DNA of 64,000 bases from Streptomyces tagetis (GTDB lineage: Bacteria; Actinomycetota; Actinomycetes; Streptomycetales; Streptomycetaceae), in the NCBI RefSeq assembly GCF_018069565.1, contig NZ_JAGPNL010000013.1:43797-107796 (forward strand), given 5' to 3'. Positions 8,763-16,852 of the stretch are shown one piece after another. Position 1 is the stretch's first letter, and every line of letters begins with the position of its first letter. The notes under the pieces are model-generated. The model worked only from the letters and a program-made list of their open reading frames with translations, was not told the origin of the DNA and made no database searches. The translations under genes were made by a program, and so were the position numbers.

Positions 8763-8948
8763 TCAGCCGGACTGGGCGAGCAGCATGACGAGGATGACCG
8801 CGCCGACGCCGCTGATCGCGCCGCTCCTCGCCTTGACGCCGACGGTCAGCGTGACGAGGGCGATGAGGCCCATCGCCCCGTACTTCCCCTGGACGAACTG
8901 CTCGAACCCGACGGCCAGAGCGGCGATGACGATGGCGATGTACGGCAT
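8763..8948 (-). CDS. Small two-helix membrane protein, copy 1
   Basis: A 61-residue hydrophobic protein with two predicted transmembrane segments joined by a short loop carrying FEQFVQGKYG. It is clearly paralogous to the next leftward gene: both share AVGFEQ, K-Y-G, LTVG and KA-x-S at matching positions. ATG at 8948 is supported by an AAGGGGGG ribosome site. Function unknown. It lies in a set of small genes that flank the divergent GntR regulator in Streptomyces, and an operator-like palindrome (9036-9052) sits just upstream. Confidence 0.78.
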   Translation of the reverse strand: MPYIAIVIAALAVGFEQFVQGKYGAMGLIALVTLTVGVKARSGAISGVGAVILVMLLAQSG

Positions 8949-9035
8949 GGTGCCCCCCTTCGGGCCGCCCCGGCCGGGACCGGCCCCACACTCTCTCCTG
9001 GTGGCCAACCTCCTGAAGGCGCAACCACGTTGTCC

Positions 9036-9052
9036 AAGTTGGTTGCCAACTT
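9036..9052. promoter_or_regulatory. Operator-like palindrome O1 (AAGTTGG-N3-CCAACTT)
   Basis: A perfect 7-bp inverted repeat with 3-nt spacer, AAGTTGGTTGCCAACTT, about 88 nt upstream of small membrane gene copy 1. The reverse complement matches site O2 (9384-9400) at 16 of 17 bases. Further half sites (AAGTTGG) occur at 9111. GntR-family proteins bind sites of this size and symmetry, so this is a candidate target of the neighbouring GntR regulator. Confidence 0.65.
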
Positions 9053-9144
9053 ACCGCCGGGATGGCTCTACTTGGAAGGGTCGTGCATCCAGATCGTGCC
9101 GAACCGCCCCAAGTTGGCGAGAAGTTGACGGTGTTCCCGGCGCC

Positions 9145-9333
9145 TCACAGGGCCGGTCGCGCCACCAGGAGCGCGAGCAGGACCGCGCCGGCGGAGCTGA
9201 GGGACGGGCTCTTGGCCTTGATCCCGACGGTGAGCAGCAGCAGTCCGACGCTGCCGGTGAGGCCGTACTTCCACTGGACGGCCTGCTCGAAGCCGACGGC
9301 GAAGGCCGCGGTGAGCAGAGCGAGGACGGGCAT
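9145..9333 (-). CDS. Small two-helix membrane protein, copy 2
   Basis: A 62-residue paralogue of the 8763-8948 protein with the same length, two hydrophobic segments and the conserved AVGFEQ/KYG/LTVG pattern. ATG at 9333 has GGGAGAAG upstream. It is divergent from the GntR gene, with operator-like site O2 between them, and in tandem with copy 1. The pair looks like a local duplication. Function unknown. Confidence 0.78.
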   Translation of the reverse strand: MPVLALLTAAFAVGFEQAVQWKYGLTGSVGLLLLTVGIKAKSPSLSSAGAVLLALLVARPAL

Positions 9334-9383
9334 GGTCTTCTCCCTTCGGGCGTCTCGGCAGCCGAACTCTCGCCAACCGGGCA

Positions 9384-9400
9384 AAGTTGGCAACCAACTA
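9384..9400. promoter_or_regulatory. Operator-like palindrome O2
   Basis: AAGTTGGCAACCAACTA lies in the 174-bp divergent gap between small membrane gene copy 2 and the GntR gene. Six of seven arm bases are symmetric. It nearly equals the reverse complement of O1. A half site CAGTTGGCA follows at about 9417. Position fits autorepression of the GntR gene and joint control of the small membrane genes. Confidence 0.65.
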
Positions 9401-9507
9401 TGACTATGATGTCCCCAGTTGGCATCACCTCGCAAACATGTTTCAGTCAACTCCTGCTTGGAAGGCAGGAGTTGTAGTTTCTGGTCGTGACCCAGGAGAA
9501 GGCGTCC

Positions 9508-10431
9508 GTGAACACCGGCAGAAGGCCCACCCCCCAGGAGATCGCCGAGATCCTGCGGGAGCGCATCCGCGGAGGCCGGCTCAAGGCGGGCGACCGCCTC
9601 CCCACCCAGGCCGAACTCGCCGACGAGTTCGGCGTGGAGCGCGGCACCGTCCGGCAGGCCCTGCGCGCGCTCCAGGACGACGGCCTGCTCACCAACGTCA
9701 GCAAGGGCAGCCCGCCCCGCATCGCCCAGCCCGCCCCGCACCCCGGCGAACCGCAGCCGGCCCTGGTGGTGCTCGGACCCCGCCTGTCGGACGCCTTCCG
9801 GGAGCCTCGGGTACGGCTGGACGTGGTGTGCCACACCGCGGAGTCCCTGCTGCTGGCGCTCAGCGAGCCGCTGCGCCAGATCCACGAGGGCCGCGTCCGT
9901 CCGGACTCCCTCGACCTGCGCGTCCTGATGCCGGCCCGGGACATCGCCCTGGCCTTCCCGGTCCTGGCCGACCCGGCGGAGCCGGGGGCGCCGGAGAGCG
10001 CCACGGCCGGTGCGGAGGCGGAGCCGGTGCCTGGGCAGGGGCCGGTCCCGGAACCGGACGACCCGGCCCACCGGCGCTGGCTCCAGATGCGCAACGCCCA
10101 GGCCCGCGTGCTCCGGCACAGCCTGCACGCCCTCCGCTCCACCCACGGCATCGCCGTCAAGGTCTCCTTCCGGGCGCTGCCGTTCACCCCGCCGGTGAAG
10201 CTCTACCTCCTCAACGGGGAGGAGGCGCTCCTCGGTTACTACCTGATCGCCCGGCGCGAGGAGGAATGGGAGGACCGGACCTTCCAGACGTACGACGCCC
10301 TCGGCACCCAGTCCCTGCTGTTCTCCTTCCGCAACCAGGCGGCCCCCCGGGACGCCGCCTTCGTGACCGAGTCCCAGAAGTGGTTCGACGCCCTGTGGGA
10401 CACCATCACCACGGACATGACACTGTCCTGA
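9508..10431 (+). CDS. devA: GntR-family regulator, DevA-like
   Basis: A 307-residue GntR regulator. The N-terminal winged helix (PQEIAEILRERI...LPTQAELADEFGVERGTVRQALRAL) is standard; the C-terminal domain is not a clear FadR, HutC or MocR domain. Gene order and the flanking small membrane genes match my recollection of S. coelicolor devA (SCO4190), needed for aerial development, so the symbol is a synteny-based guess. GTG at 9508 has GGAGAAGG in front; GTG at 9487 is an alternative start adding 7 residues. Residues about 160-185 form a Glu/Pro-rich linker. Confidence 0.65.
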   Translation: MNTGRRPTPQEIAEILRERIRGGRLKAGDRLPTQAELADEFGVERGTVRQALRALQDDGLLTNVSKGSPPRIAQPAPHPGEPQPALVVLGPRLSDAFREPRVRLDVVCHTAESLLLALSEPLRQIHEGRVRPDSLDLRVLMPARDIALAFPVLADPAEPGAPESATAGAEAEPVPGQGPVPEPDDPAHRRWLQMRNAQARVLRHSLHALRSTHGIAVKVSFRALPFTPPVKLYLLNGEEALLGYYLIARREEEWEDRTFQTYDALGTQSLLFSFRNQAAPRDAAFVTESQKWFDALWDTITTDMTLS

Positions 10432-10478
10432 GCCCACGCCCTGACCCTTGCCCTGAGCCCTGGCTAGGGTGGGGCGGC

Positions 10479-11204
10479 ATGGCCGACGAGTGCTTCCGCC
10501 ACCCCCGCCTCGCCCCGCTCTACGACGTCCTCGACCCGGACCGCGGCGACCTGGACGCCTACCTCCGGATGGCGGAGGAGTACGGGGCCCGCCGGGTCCT
10601 GGACGTGGGATGCGGGACGGGCGTCTTCGCCCTGCTCCTCGCGGACCGCGGCATCGAGGTCACCGGCGTCGACCCGGCCGGAGCCTCCCTGGACGTGGCG
10701 CGCGGCAAGCCGGGCGCCGGACGGGTGCGCTGGCTGCACGGCGACGCGACACGGCTGCCGCCGCTGCGGGTGGACCTGGCGACCATGACGGCGAACGTCG
10801 CCCAGGCCATCGCCGGCCCCGACGACTGGCACGGCACCCTGCGAGGCGTGCACGCGGCGCTGCGTCCCGGGGGCCGCCTGGTCTTCGAGACCCGGGACCC
10901 GGCCGCGCGGGCCTGGGAGGAGTGGAACCGCGCCGCGTCGCACCGCGTGACAAAGGTCCCCGGCACCGGCGCGGTCGAGAGCTGGGTCGAGGTGAGCGAG
11001 GTGGACGGACCGCTGGTGACCTTCCGCTGGACCATCGTGTTCGCCGCCGACGGCGCCGTGCTGACCTCCGACTCCACCCTGCGCTTCCGCACCCGCCGGG
11101 AGATCGAGGACGACCTCGCGGCCCACGGCTACGTACTGGACGAGGTCCGCGACGCCCCCGACCGCCCCGGCCGGGAACTGGTCGTCATAGCCCGCCGCCC
11201 CTGA
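10479..11204 (+). CDS. Class I SAM-dependent methyltransferase
   Basis: A 241-residue small-molecule type methyltransferase. Motif I, VLDVGCGTGVFALLLADRG, lies near residues 40-58, followed by the acidic motif II (VTGVDPA) and the post-motif LRPGGRLVFETRDP. Substrate unknown. It follows the GntR gene by 47 nt and converges with the broken NUDIX gene, overlapping its old 3' end by about 20 bp. Confidence 0.82.
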   Translation: MADECFRHPRLAPLYDVLDPDRGDLDAYLRMAEEYGARRVLDVGCGTGVFALLLADRGIEVTGVDPAGASLDVARGKPGAGRVRWLHGDATRLPPLRVDLATMTANVAQAIAGPDDWHGTLRGVHAALRPGGRLVFETRDPAARAWEEWNRAASHRVTKVPGTGAVESWVEVSEVDGPLVTFRWTIVFAADGAVLTSDSTLRFRTRREIEDDLAAHGYVLDEVRDAPDRPGRELVVIARRP

Positions 11205-11694
11205 ACCCGACGTACCGCCGAAGCACCTCCCGGCTGTCGGGGGTGAACCCCCACTCCCCCCACTCCCCCCAGGCCGCCCGCAGCTCGCCCCCGCTCAGCC
11301 ACCCGCACCAGGCGACCTCGGCCGCATCCGGCACGAGGGCCCCGGTCACCACGGCCTCGTGCACCCCGAGTCAATGCGGGCTCAGCCCCACGCGGTTGAC
11401 GAACGCGCCCAGCAGTCGCACCGGCGCCCGCACCCCCAGCTCCTCCGCCAACTCCCGTGCCGCGGCCTCCTCGTACGACTCCCCGACCCGTACCGCACCC
11501 CCGACCCCCACCTCGTGACGCCCGGGATACCGCGCCAGGTGCCCCGCCCGCCGCAGCACCAGCACCCGCCCCCGCCCGTCCCGGCACACGGTCACGGCCA
11601 CCCGGTGCAACCACCCTTCCCGGACGGCCCGTTCCCGCGACACCACCCCCGACACGCGCCCGAACCCGTCCACCCACTCCACCATCTCCGCCAC
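11185..11694 (-). pseudogene. NUDIX hydrolase with in-frame premature stop
   Basis: The − strand frame encodes a NUDIX hydrolase from GTG 11694, with the Nudix box G-x5-E-x7-REL-x-EELG visible around residues 66-88. A TGA stop occurs at 11371-11373 after GLSPH. The same frame then continues for about 61 codons (LGVHEAVVTGALVPD ... FTPDSREVLRRYVGF) to a TGA at 11185, and that tail looks like the family C-terminus. A tryptophan (TGG) is a likely original at the stop. The first 107 residues contain the catalytic box, so a truncated product could still exist. Frame is open beyond 11694 but the start there is best. Confidence 0.75.
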
Positions 11695-12029
11695 ACCCCC
11701 ACCCTCCCGCACCCCACTGACAACGGGACCAAAGCCCGCCGAGCCCAGGCCCCCGCCCTGGAGCGAGCGCAACCCAGACCCGAGCCCGGACCCCATGAAC
11801 CCCACCGCACCCCAAGTCGTCCTCGACATAATGGACTTCGACACCCGTGCCGCCCCCGACCGGGCCTTCGCCGTCCTCGACTCCTTCGTCGCCTGCGGAG
11901 CCGGCGGGCGCCTCATCGGCTCATGGCCGCGGACCCGCCCCGGCGTCCGCGAGACGGTGCGGATCGCGACGAAGGTCGGGCGGGCACTCCTGGCTCCAGG
12001 ATCGGCGTATCAACTGGTTGGATTCCTGT

Positions 12030-12788
12030 ATGACGGACTGGTCGGAACTCAGCCACGCCTACGGCTCGGCGGAAGACATACCCATCCTGTTGGACCGGAT
12101 CGCAGGGGAAGCGAAGTCCGGGCTATGGAGCGACCTGTGGTCAGCGCTGTGCCATCAGGGCAGCGTCTACTCGGCCAGCTTCGCGGTGCTGCCCTGGCTG
12201 ACCGACATGGCCGGCAGTGACGACCGAGACCAGGCGGTGAACGCGCTGGCCCTGGCAGGCGCGATCATGGCGGGTGCCGAGCAGCCGCACGGGGCCGGTG
12301 ACGTCCGCGCGCGGCACGCCGCGGAGGTCGAGCGCCTCCTGACGGCAGTGAACCGGCAGCTCCGGACGGCATCCGATCGCACCGACTACATCCACCTACT
12401 GGAAGCCATGCTGGGTTTCGAGGGCGTCGTGGGCTGGAGTGAGGATCTGGCCTGGGGACTGGGCAACGAGGAGTACGAGGTCGACTGCCCCGGCTGTCAG
12501 ACCGGCCTGTTCGTCGTTTTCGGCGAGCGAGGATTCTTCTCCACCAGCGAGGACTACGCGCTCGCGGACAGCGATCTCGAGACGAGGCCGCTGCTGCCGG
12601 CCAACCCCGCGGACCTGGACGGCATCGGCCGGCGCCTCCACGACCTCGCGCTCTCCGACGGTCAGCACGAGGTCGCCCACGCGCTGACCTACGTATTCGG
12701 CCACGCGGCGTGCCCGGAGTGCGAAACGCGCTTCTCCGTTGCCGACGAGGTCGGCGCCGACTGGACTACGGGTCTTGGGACGGGCTAG
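12030..12788 (+). CDS. Hypothetical protein with two CxxC pairs
   Basis: A 252-residue protein that I do not recognise. The N-terminal 100 residues are helical and could be HEAT-like. Two cysteine pairs, CPGC (C153, C156) and CPEC (C228, C231), could together bind zinc. ATG 12030 opens the convincing part (MTDWSELSHAYGS); the frame is open upstream but codon content there is odd. Such proteins are frequent as isolated genes in Streptomyces accessory regions. Its end overlaps the degraded gene on the other strand. Confidence 0.6.
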   Translation: MTDWSELSHAYGSAEDIPILLDRIAGEAKSGLWSDLWSALCHQGSVYSASFAVLPWLTDMAGSDDRDQAVNALALAGAIMAGAEQPHGAGDVRARHAAEVERLLTAVNRQLRTASDRTDYIHLLEAMLGFEGVVGWSEDLAWGLGNEEYEVDCPGCQTGLFVVFGERGFFSTSEDYALADSDLETRPLLPANPADLDGIGRRLHDLALSDGQHEVAHALTYVFGHAACPECETRFSVADEVGADWTTGLGTG

Positions 12789-13121
12789 TGCGCCAGAGGC
12801 GTCTGAGGGCTTCGAGTTCGGTTCGGGGGAAGTGCTCACCCCACTTGCCTCGGCAGCCGCTCTCGCCGTAGGTCTGTGCGACCTCATCGAAGCAGCGGAT
12901 CACGGCGCGGGCGAGCTGGTCGATGCCGAGCTGACTCGACCAGATCGCGGTTCCCTTGTTGTCGTGATCGCCGCCATCGCGCGGTTCCAGCACGCGGCAC
13001 CAGATGTCCTCGCCTTCGCGGTAGAAGATCCACCGGCGGCCTTCGCGTGGTGATTCTCAAGGGTGCAGTCGGCCCATCCGTGGGCTCCCAGCGTCCAGGT
13101 GATGCGGATGCCGGACGTCAC
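12766..13121 (-). pseudogene. Degraded small hypothetical gene with internal out-of-frame deletion
   Basis: The N-terminal part (from GTG 13121: ITWTLGAHGWADCTLENH) and the C-terminal part (WIFYREGEDIWCRVLEPRD ... RTELEALRRLW, stop at 12766) lie in different − strand frames that switch near 13045. Similar Streptomyces proteins, from memory, have about 50-60 more residues between these parts, so I infer an out-of-frame deletion. Function of the intact family is unknown. Confidence 0.6.
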
Positions 13122-13212
13122 CGCTGCTCCCCGGCGTGGAAGTGGCGGATTGCCTGCCTCCAGAGCATGTTGGTGGCGACGCCGGACGACCGCGCCGCCC
13201 TACGGCTGAGCG

Positions 13213-13905
13213 TCACGCCGTCGGCCGGGTGAGTTTGGCGGCCACGGCGTCGAGGACCCAGTCCAGGCCGGTCGTGAAGGTCGTCTCGGCGTCCACGTCC
13301 GTGCCGTCGTACACGGCCTTGGCCAGCGCCGGGAAGCGGCCCGTGGCCAACAGGCCCGTCACACGCGGGCCGTGGGCGCGCTGCCAGTCGTGCTTGGACA
13401 GGCCCGTGGCGCGCTCGGCCCGCAGGTTCGCGATCTCGCGCCTGATCGCGCCGATGAAGTAGGCGCTGACGGTCTCCACGGCGCGCATGACGGTGTTGAC
13501 ATCGGCGAGGTCGTCGAGGGCGGCCAGTGTGGCCTCGGTCATGGCGAGACCGTTCGGGCCCAGGGCCGGGCGACCGCCGAGCAGGTCGGCCAGCCATTCA
13601 TGACGGAGAGTGGTCCGCCTGGTGCGGTGGGCGAGGGCGCTCAGTGCCTCCCGCCAGTCAGCGGGCTGTTCCTCGGGGAGCATCTCGGCCTGGACCTCGT
13701 CCACCATGAGGTCGAACAGCTCCTCCTTGGTGGAGACGTATCTGTACAGCCGCATCGGACCGGCGTCCAGACGGGCCGCGACCTTGCGCATCGACACCGC
13801 CTCCAGCCCGCCCTCGTCGGCCAGTGCGATCGCGGCGGCGACGATCCGCTCCCGGTCGAGCGGCACGGGTTGAGTCGGCGGCTCCGGCCGGTCCCACACA
13901 GTCAT
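13213..13905 (-). CDS. TetR-family repressor
   Basis: A 230-residue TetR regulator. The DNA-binding domain covers residues 18-65 (RERIVAAAIALADEGGLEAVSMRKVAARL...PMRLYRYVSTKEEL); the C-terminal domain is of the TetR_C type common in antibiotic-response repressors. It is divergent from a TetX-like FAD monooxygenase, 53 bp apart, with a palindromic site between the two. It probably controls that gene and itself in response to a small aromatic compound. Confidence 0.85.
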   Translation of the reverse strand: MTVWDRPEPPTQPVPLDRERIVAAAIALADEGGLEAVSMRKVAARLDAGPMRLYRYVSTKEELFDLMVDEVQAEMLPEEQPADWREALSALAHRTRRTTLRHEWLADLLGGRPALGPNGLAMTEATLAALDDLADVNTVMRAVETVSAYFIGAIRREIANLRAERATGLSKHDWQRAHGPRVTGLLATGRFPALAKAVYDGTDVDAETTFTTGLDWVLDAVAAKLTRPTA

Positions 13906-13943
13906 GGCGACACCGTACCGTTGCGATGCGTCGTAGCGAAGAA

Positions 13944-13954
13944 ATACAGTGTAT
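13944..13954. promoter_or_regulatory. Candidate TetR operator ATACA-G-TGTAT
   Basis: An 11-bp palindrome just ahead of the monooxygenase start, in the 53-bp divergent gap. Sites of TACAGTGTA type are common for TetR repressors paired with FAD monooxygenases. No experimental support is available here. Confidence 0.5.
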
Positions 13955-13958
13955 CGAC

Positions 13959-15077
13959 ATGAGATACCGCATCGCAGTAGTCGGGGGCGGTCCTGCCGGC
14001 CTTACCTTCGCGCGTGTCCTGCGCCGTCATGGTCACCCCGTCACCATCCTCGAACGCGATCCCGCCCCGGACGCCCGCCCTTTGGGCGGCACGCTGGACC
14101 TGCACGAGGAGCTGGGCCAGCGCGCACTGGACAAGGCGGGGCTGCTGGCGGAGTTCCGGGCCCTGTCCCGTCCCGAGGGGCAGGCCATGCGCATCCTGGA
14201 CGCGGACGGGACCGTCCTGCGCGACTGGCGGCCCCGGCCGGATGACCGGGCCCATCCCGAGATCGACCGCGGGCAACTCCGTGACCTGCTGCTCGGCCCT
14301 CTCGACGTCCAGTGGGGCCGGGGCGTGACGCGGGTGGTGCCGGGGGCCCGGGACGGCGTACCGGTCCACTTCGCGGACGGGCGGCAGGAGACGTTCGACC
14401 TCGTGGTCGGCGCGGACGGCGCCTGGTCCCGGGTCCGCCCGGCGGTCTCGTCGGCGACACCGACCTACACCGGCGTCACCTACGTCGAGACCTCCCTCGA
14501 CGACGTCGACACCCGCCACCCTGACCTCGCCCGTCTGATCGGCGACGGTTCCGTGGCCGCGTACGGCGTGAACCGGGCTCTCGTCGCCCAGCGCAACAGC
14601 GGCGGCCACGTCAAGGTGTACGCCCAGTTCCGCGCGCCGCTGGACTGGCACACGAACCTGGACCCGGCCGACGCCGAGGCCGTGCGGTCGAGCCTGCTGG
14701 CTCTGTTCGACGGCTGGGCCGCTCCCGTCCTCGGCCTCCTCCGTCACGGCACCGCGTTCGTCCACCGCCCCCTCCACGTCCTGCCCGTGTCCCACACCTG
14801 GACCCACGTCCCCGGGGTGACGCTCCTGGGCGACGCCGCCCACCTGATGCCCCCCTTGGGGGCGGGCGCGAACCTCGCGATGCTGGAAGGCGCCGAACTC
14901 GCCGAGTCCCTCGCCGCCCGCCCTGAAGACCTGGACGAGACCGTCCGCGCCTTCGAGGAACGGATGTGGGCACGGGCCGGCAGGTGGGCGAAGATCACGA
15001 CAGCCGGCCTGGAACGCCTCGTGAGCCCGGACCCCGCCGCAGCCCTCGCCCTCTTCGACCAAGTCCAGCCCTCCTGA
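13959..15077 (+). CDS. FAD-dependent monooxygenase (TetX-like)
   Basis: A 372-residue group A flavin monooxygenase. The FAD-binding GxGxxG is VVGGGPAGLTFARVL at residues 7-21, and the second FAD motif GDAAHLMPPLGAGANLAMLEG is near residue 290-310. Arg-rich DRGQLRDLLL follows the NADPH-side pattern. TetX relatives hydroxylate tetracyclines or other polyketides; the substrate here is not known. Divergent TetR neighbour suggests inducible expression. Confidence 0.85.
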   Translation: MRYRIAVVGGGPAGLTFARVLRRHGHPVTILERDPAPDARPLGGTLDLHEELGQRALDKAGLLAEFRALSRPEGQAMRILDADGTVLRDWRPRPDDRAHPEIDRGQLRDLLLGPLDVQWGRGVTRVVPGARDGVPVHFADGRQETFDLVVGADGAWSRVRPAVSSATPTYTGVTYVETSLDDVDTRHPDLARLIGDGSVAAYGVNRALVAQRNSGGHVKVYAQFRAPLDWHTNLDPADAEAVRSSLLALFDGWAAPVLGLLRHGTAFVHRPLHVLPVSHTWTHVPGVTLLGDAAHLMPPLGAGANLAMLEGAELAESLAARPEDLDETVRAFEERMWARAGRWAKITTAGLERLVSPDPAAALALFDQVQPS

Positions 15078-15121
15078 CCACCCATCGCGCGAACACCCTC
15101 CCGTCCGGGCGTGCAGGGTGC

Positions 15122-15150
15122 ACTTTTGCAAGCGGGGTGCTTGCAAAAGT
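15122..15150. promoter_or_regulatory. Perfect 12-bp inverted repeat upstream of the XRE gene
   Basis: ACTTTTGCAAGC (15122-15133), spacer GGGGT, then the exact complement GCTTGCAAAAGT (15139-15150). It ends 25 nt before the XRE start. There is no T-run, so an operator is more likely than a terminator; autoregulation by the XRE protein is the simplest guess. It also lies 45 nt after the monooxygenase stop. Confidence 0.7.
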
Positions 15151-15175
15151 TAGCGGGAGGGGGCAGGCTGGGGGT

Positions 15176-15619
15176 ATGGCATCGCTCAACGTCGGCAATC
15201 TCGGCGAGTACCTGCGCGAGCAGCGGCGCAACGCGCAGCTCTCGCTGCGGCAGCTCGCGGAGGCCGCCGGGGTGTCCAATCCGTACCTGAGCCAGATCGA
15301 GCGCGGGCTGCGCAAGCCCAGCGCGGACGTGTTGCAGCAGGTCGCCAAGGCGCTGCGGATCTCCGCCGAGACGCTGTACGTGCGCGCCGGCATCCTCGAC
15401 GCGGAGCGGGACCGGGACGAGGTGGAGACCCGCGCGGTGATCCTCGCCGATCCCACCCTGGACGAGCGGCAGAAGCAGGTGCTGCTCCAGATCTACGAGT
15501 CCTTCCGCAAGGAGAACGGGTACGGGGCCGGAGCGGATGCCGGCGGCACCTCCATACCGGACGACCGCCCCCCTGTCGCGGAGGGTGGCGGCGCCGGCCC
15601 GCGGGAGACGGCCGGATGA
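15176..15619 (+). CDS. XRE-family transcriptional regulator
   Basis: A 147-residue protein with an XRE/Cro helix-turn-helix in residues 9-65 (LREQRRNAQLSLRQLAEAAGVSNPYLSQIERG) followed by a helical segment and a disordered Gly/Pro tail. ATG 15176 comes after a GGGAGGGGGCAGG stretch. A perfect palindrome lies upstream. The next gene encodes an HBHA-like protein 65 nt downstream and may be co-transcribed. Confidence 0.85.
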   Translation: MASLNVGNLGEYLREQRRNAQLSLRQLAEAAGVSNPYLSQIERGLRKPSADVLQQVAKALRISAETLYVRAGILDAERDRDEVETRAVILADPTLDERQKQVLLQIYESFRKENGYGAGADAGGTSIPDDRPPVAEGGGAGPRETAG

Positions 15620-15684
15620 CCGGCCGCCGGGCGCGGGACCCGTACGACAACCCCAGCCGAACGCACACCGGGAGGACCAGCACC

Positions 15685-16278
15685 ATGCCGATCACCGAAG
15701 ACCTGCGCAAGACCTTCAGCGACCCCACCCTGCTCTACTTCGCCGCGGGCACCGCCGACCTCGCCTTCCAGCAGGCCAAGAAGGTGCCCGTGCTGGTCGA
15801 GCAGCTCCGCGCCGAGGCCCCGGCCCGGATCGAGGCCGTACGCAACACCGACCCGAAGGCCGTCCAGGAGCGGGCCGCCGCCCGCGTCCGTGAGACGCAG
15901 GGCACCCTGCAGAGCAAGGTGAACGAGTTCGTCGGCACCCTGGACGCCGACTTCAAGAAGCTCGGCGAGTCCGCCCAGGACCTCGCCCTGCGCGGCGTCG
16001 GCGTCGCCGCCGAGTACGCCGTCCGCGCCCGCGAGACCTACGAGAAGGTCGCCGAGCGCGGCGAGCAGGCCGTGCGCACCTGGCGCGGACAGACCGCCGA
16101 GGGTGTCGAGAGCGTCGCCGAGGGTGTCGAGGACGTGGCGGTCGCCGTCGAACCGAAGCCCGAGCCGGTCGAGGTCACCGAGGAGAAGCCCGCCTCGGCG
16201 AAGAAGGCCCCGGCCGCGCGGAAGCCCGCGGCCCGCAAGAGCACCGGCCCGAAGAAGACGCCGCCGTCCGCCGAGTGA
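15685..16278 (+). CDS. Heparin-binding hemagglutinin-like protein
   Basis: A 197-residue helical protein like mycobacterial HBHA. Residues 1-135 form a long helical/coiled-coil region; residues 150-197 are a Lys/Ala/Pro-rich basic tail (KKAPAARKPAARKS). ATG 15685 has GGAGG at a good distance; the upstream in-frame extension to 15616 overlaps the XRE gene. Role in Streptomyces is unknown; it may bind polyanions at the cell surface or the nucleoid. Confidence 0.75.
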   Translation: MPITEDLRKTFSDPTLLYFAAGTADLAFQQAKKVPVLVEQLRAEAPARIEAVRNTDPKAVQERAAARVRETQGTLQSKVNEFVGTLDADFKKLGESAQDLALRGVGVAAEYAVRARETYEKVAERGEQAVRTWRGQTAEGVESVAEGVEDVAVAVEPKPEPVEVTEEKPASAKKAPAARKPAARKSTGPKKTPPSAE

Positions 16279-16411
16279 CCGGCGCCGGGCACCCCGCCCG
16301 GCGACGACGACGGCACCGACCGGAGAACGGGCCGGGCACCCTGGGGATGCCCGGCTCGTTCTCCGGGTACCGTGACCGCGTAGGGACGATCCGAATCTGG
16401 TGGTGGACGTT

Positions 16412-16753
16412 GTGCTGATGCAGGGTTTCGCAGGCTTGATGTGGCTGCTGAGCACGGCCCTGATCCTTTTCAGCGGCTTCGCGTTGATCGACGCCGCCAC
16501 GCGCCGCGAGGACGCCTACCGCGCGGCCGACAAGAAGACCAAGCCGTTCTGGCTGATCGTCCTCGGGCTCGCCTTCGTGGTGAACCTGATCTTCAACATC
16601 CTGTCGTTCCTGCCGATCATCGGCCTGATCGCGACGATCGTGTACATGGTCGACGTACGGCCCGCGCTGCGCGGTCTGTCGGGCGGCGGGCGTGACACCC
16701 GCCGCGGCTCCAGCAGCGACGGCCCCTACGGCCCCTGGAACGGCGGACGCTGA
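16412..16753 (+). CDS. DUF2516 membrane protein
   Basis: A protein of about 113 residues with two transmembrane helices (residues about 5-26 and 48-80) separated by the conserved loop DAATRREDAYRAADKKTKPFW, matching DUF2516. The tail is Gly/Ser-rich. Start is uncertain: GTG codons at 16400, 16403 and 16412 and ATG at 16418 are all in frame. Function unknown. Confidence 0.75.
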   Translation: MLMQGFAGLMWLLSTALILFSGFALIDAATRREDAYRAADKKTKPFWLIVLGLAFVVNLIFNILSFLPIIGLIATIVYMVDVRPALRGLSGGGRDTRRGSSSDGPYGPWNGGR

Positions 16754-16852
16754 GCGGCGACGACCGTCGGCTGATCCACCCCCACGGCCGCGTGGCCCCG
16801 AGGCCGCCCGTCCCCGAGCCGCCCGCTCGCGCTCGGGGCGGCTCGGGCAGGT

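Noticed and set aside
11795..12220. A 141-codon + frame starting MNPTAPQVVLDIMDFD
   Set aside because: It overlaps the NUDIX 5' region and the 12030 gene, has no clear ribosome site and turns Arg-rich; not convincing as a gene.
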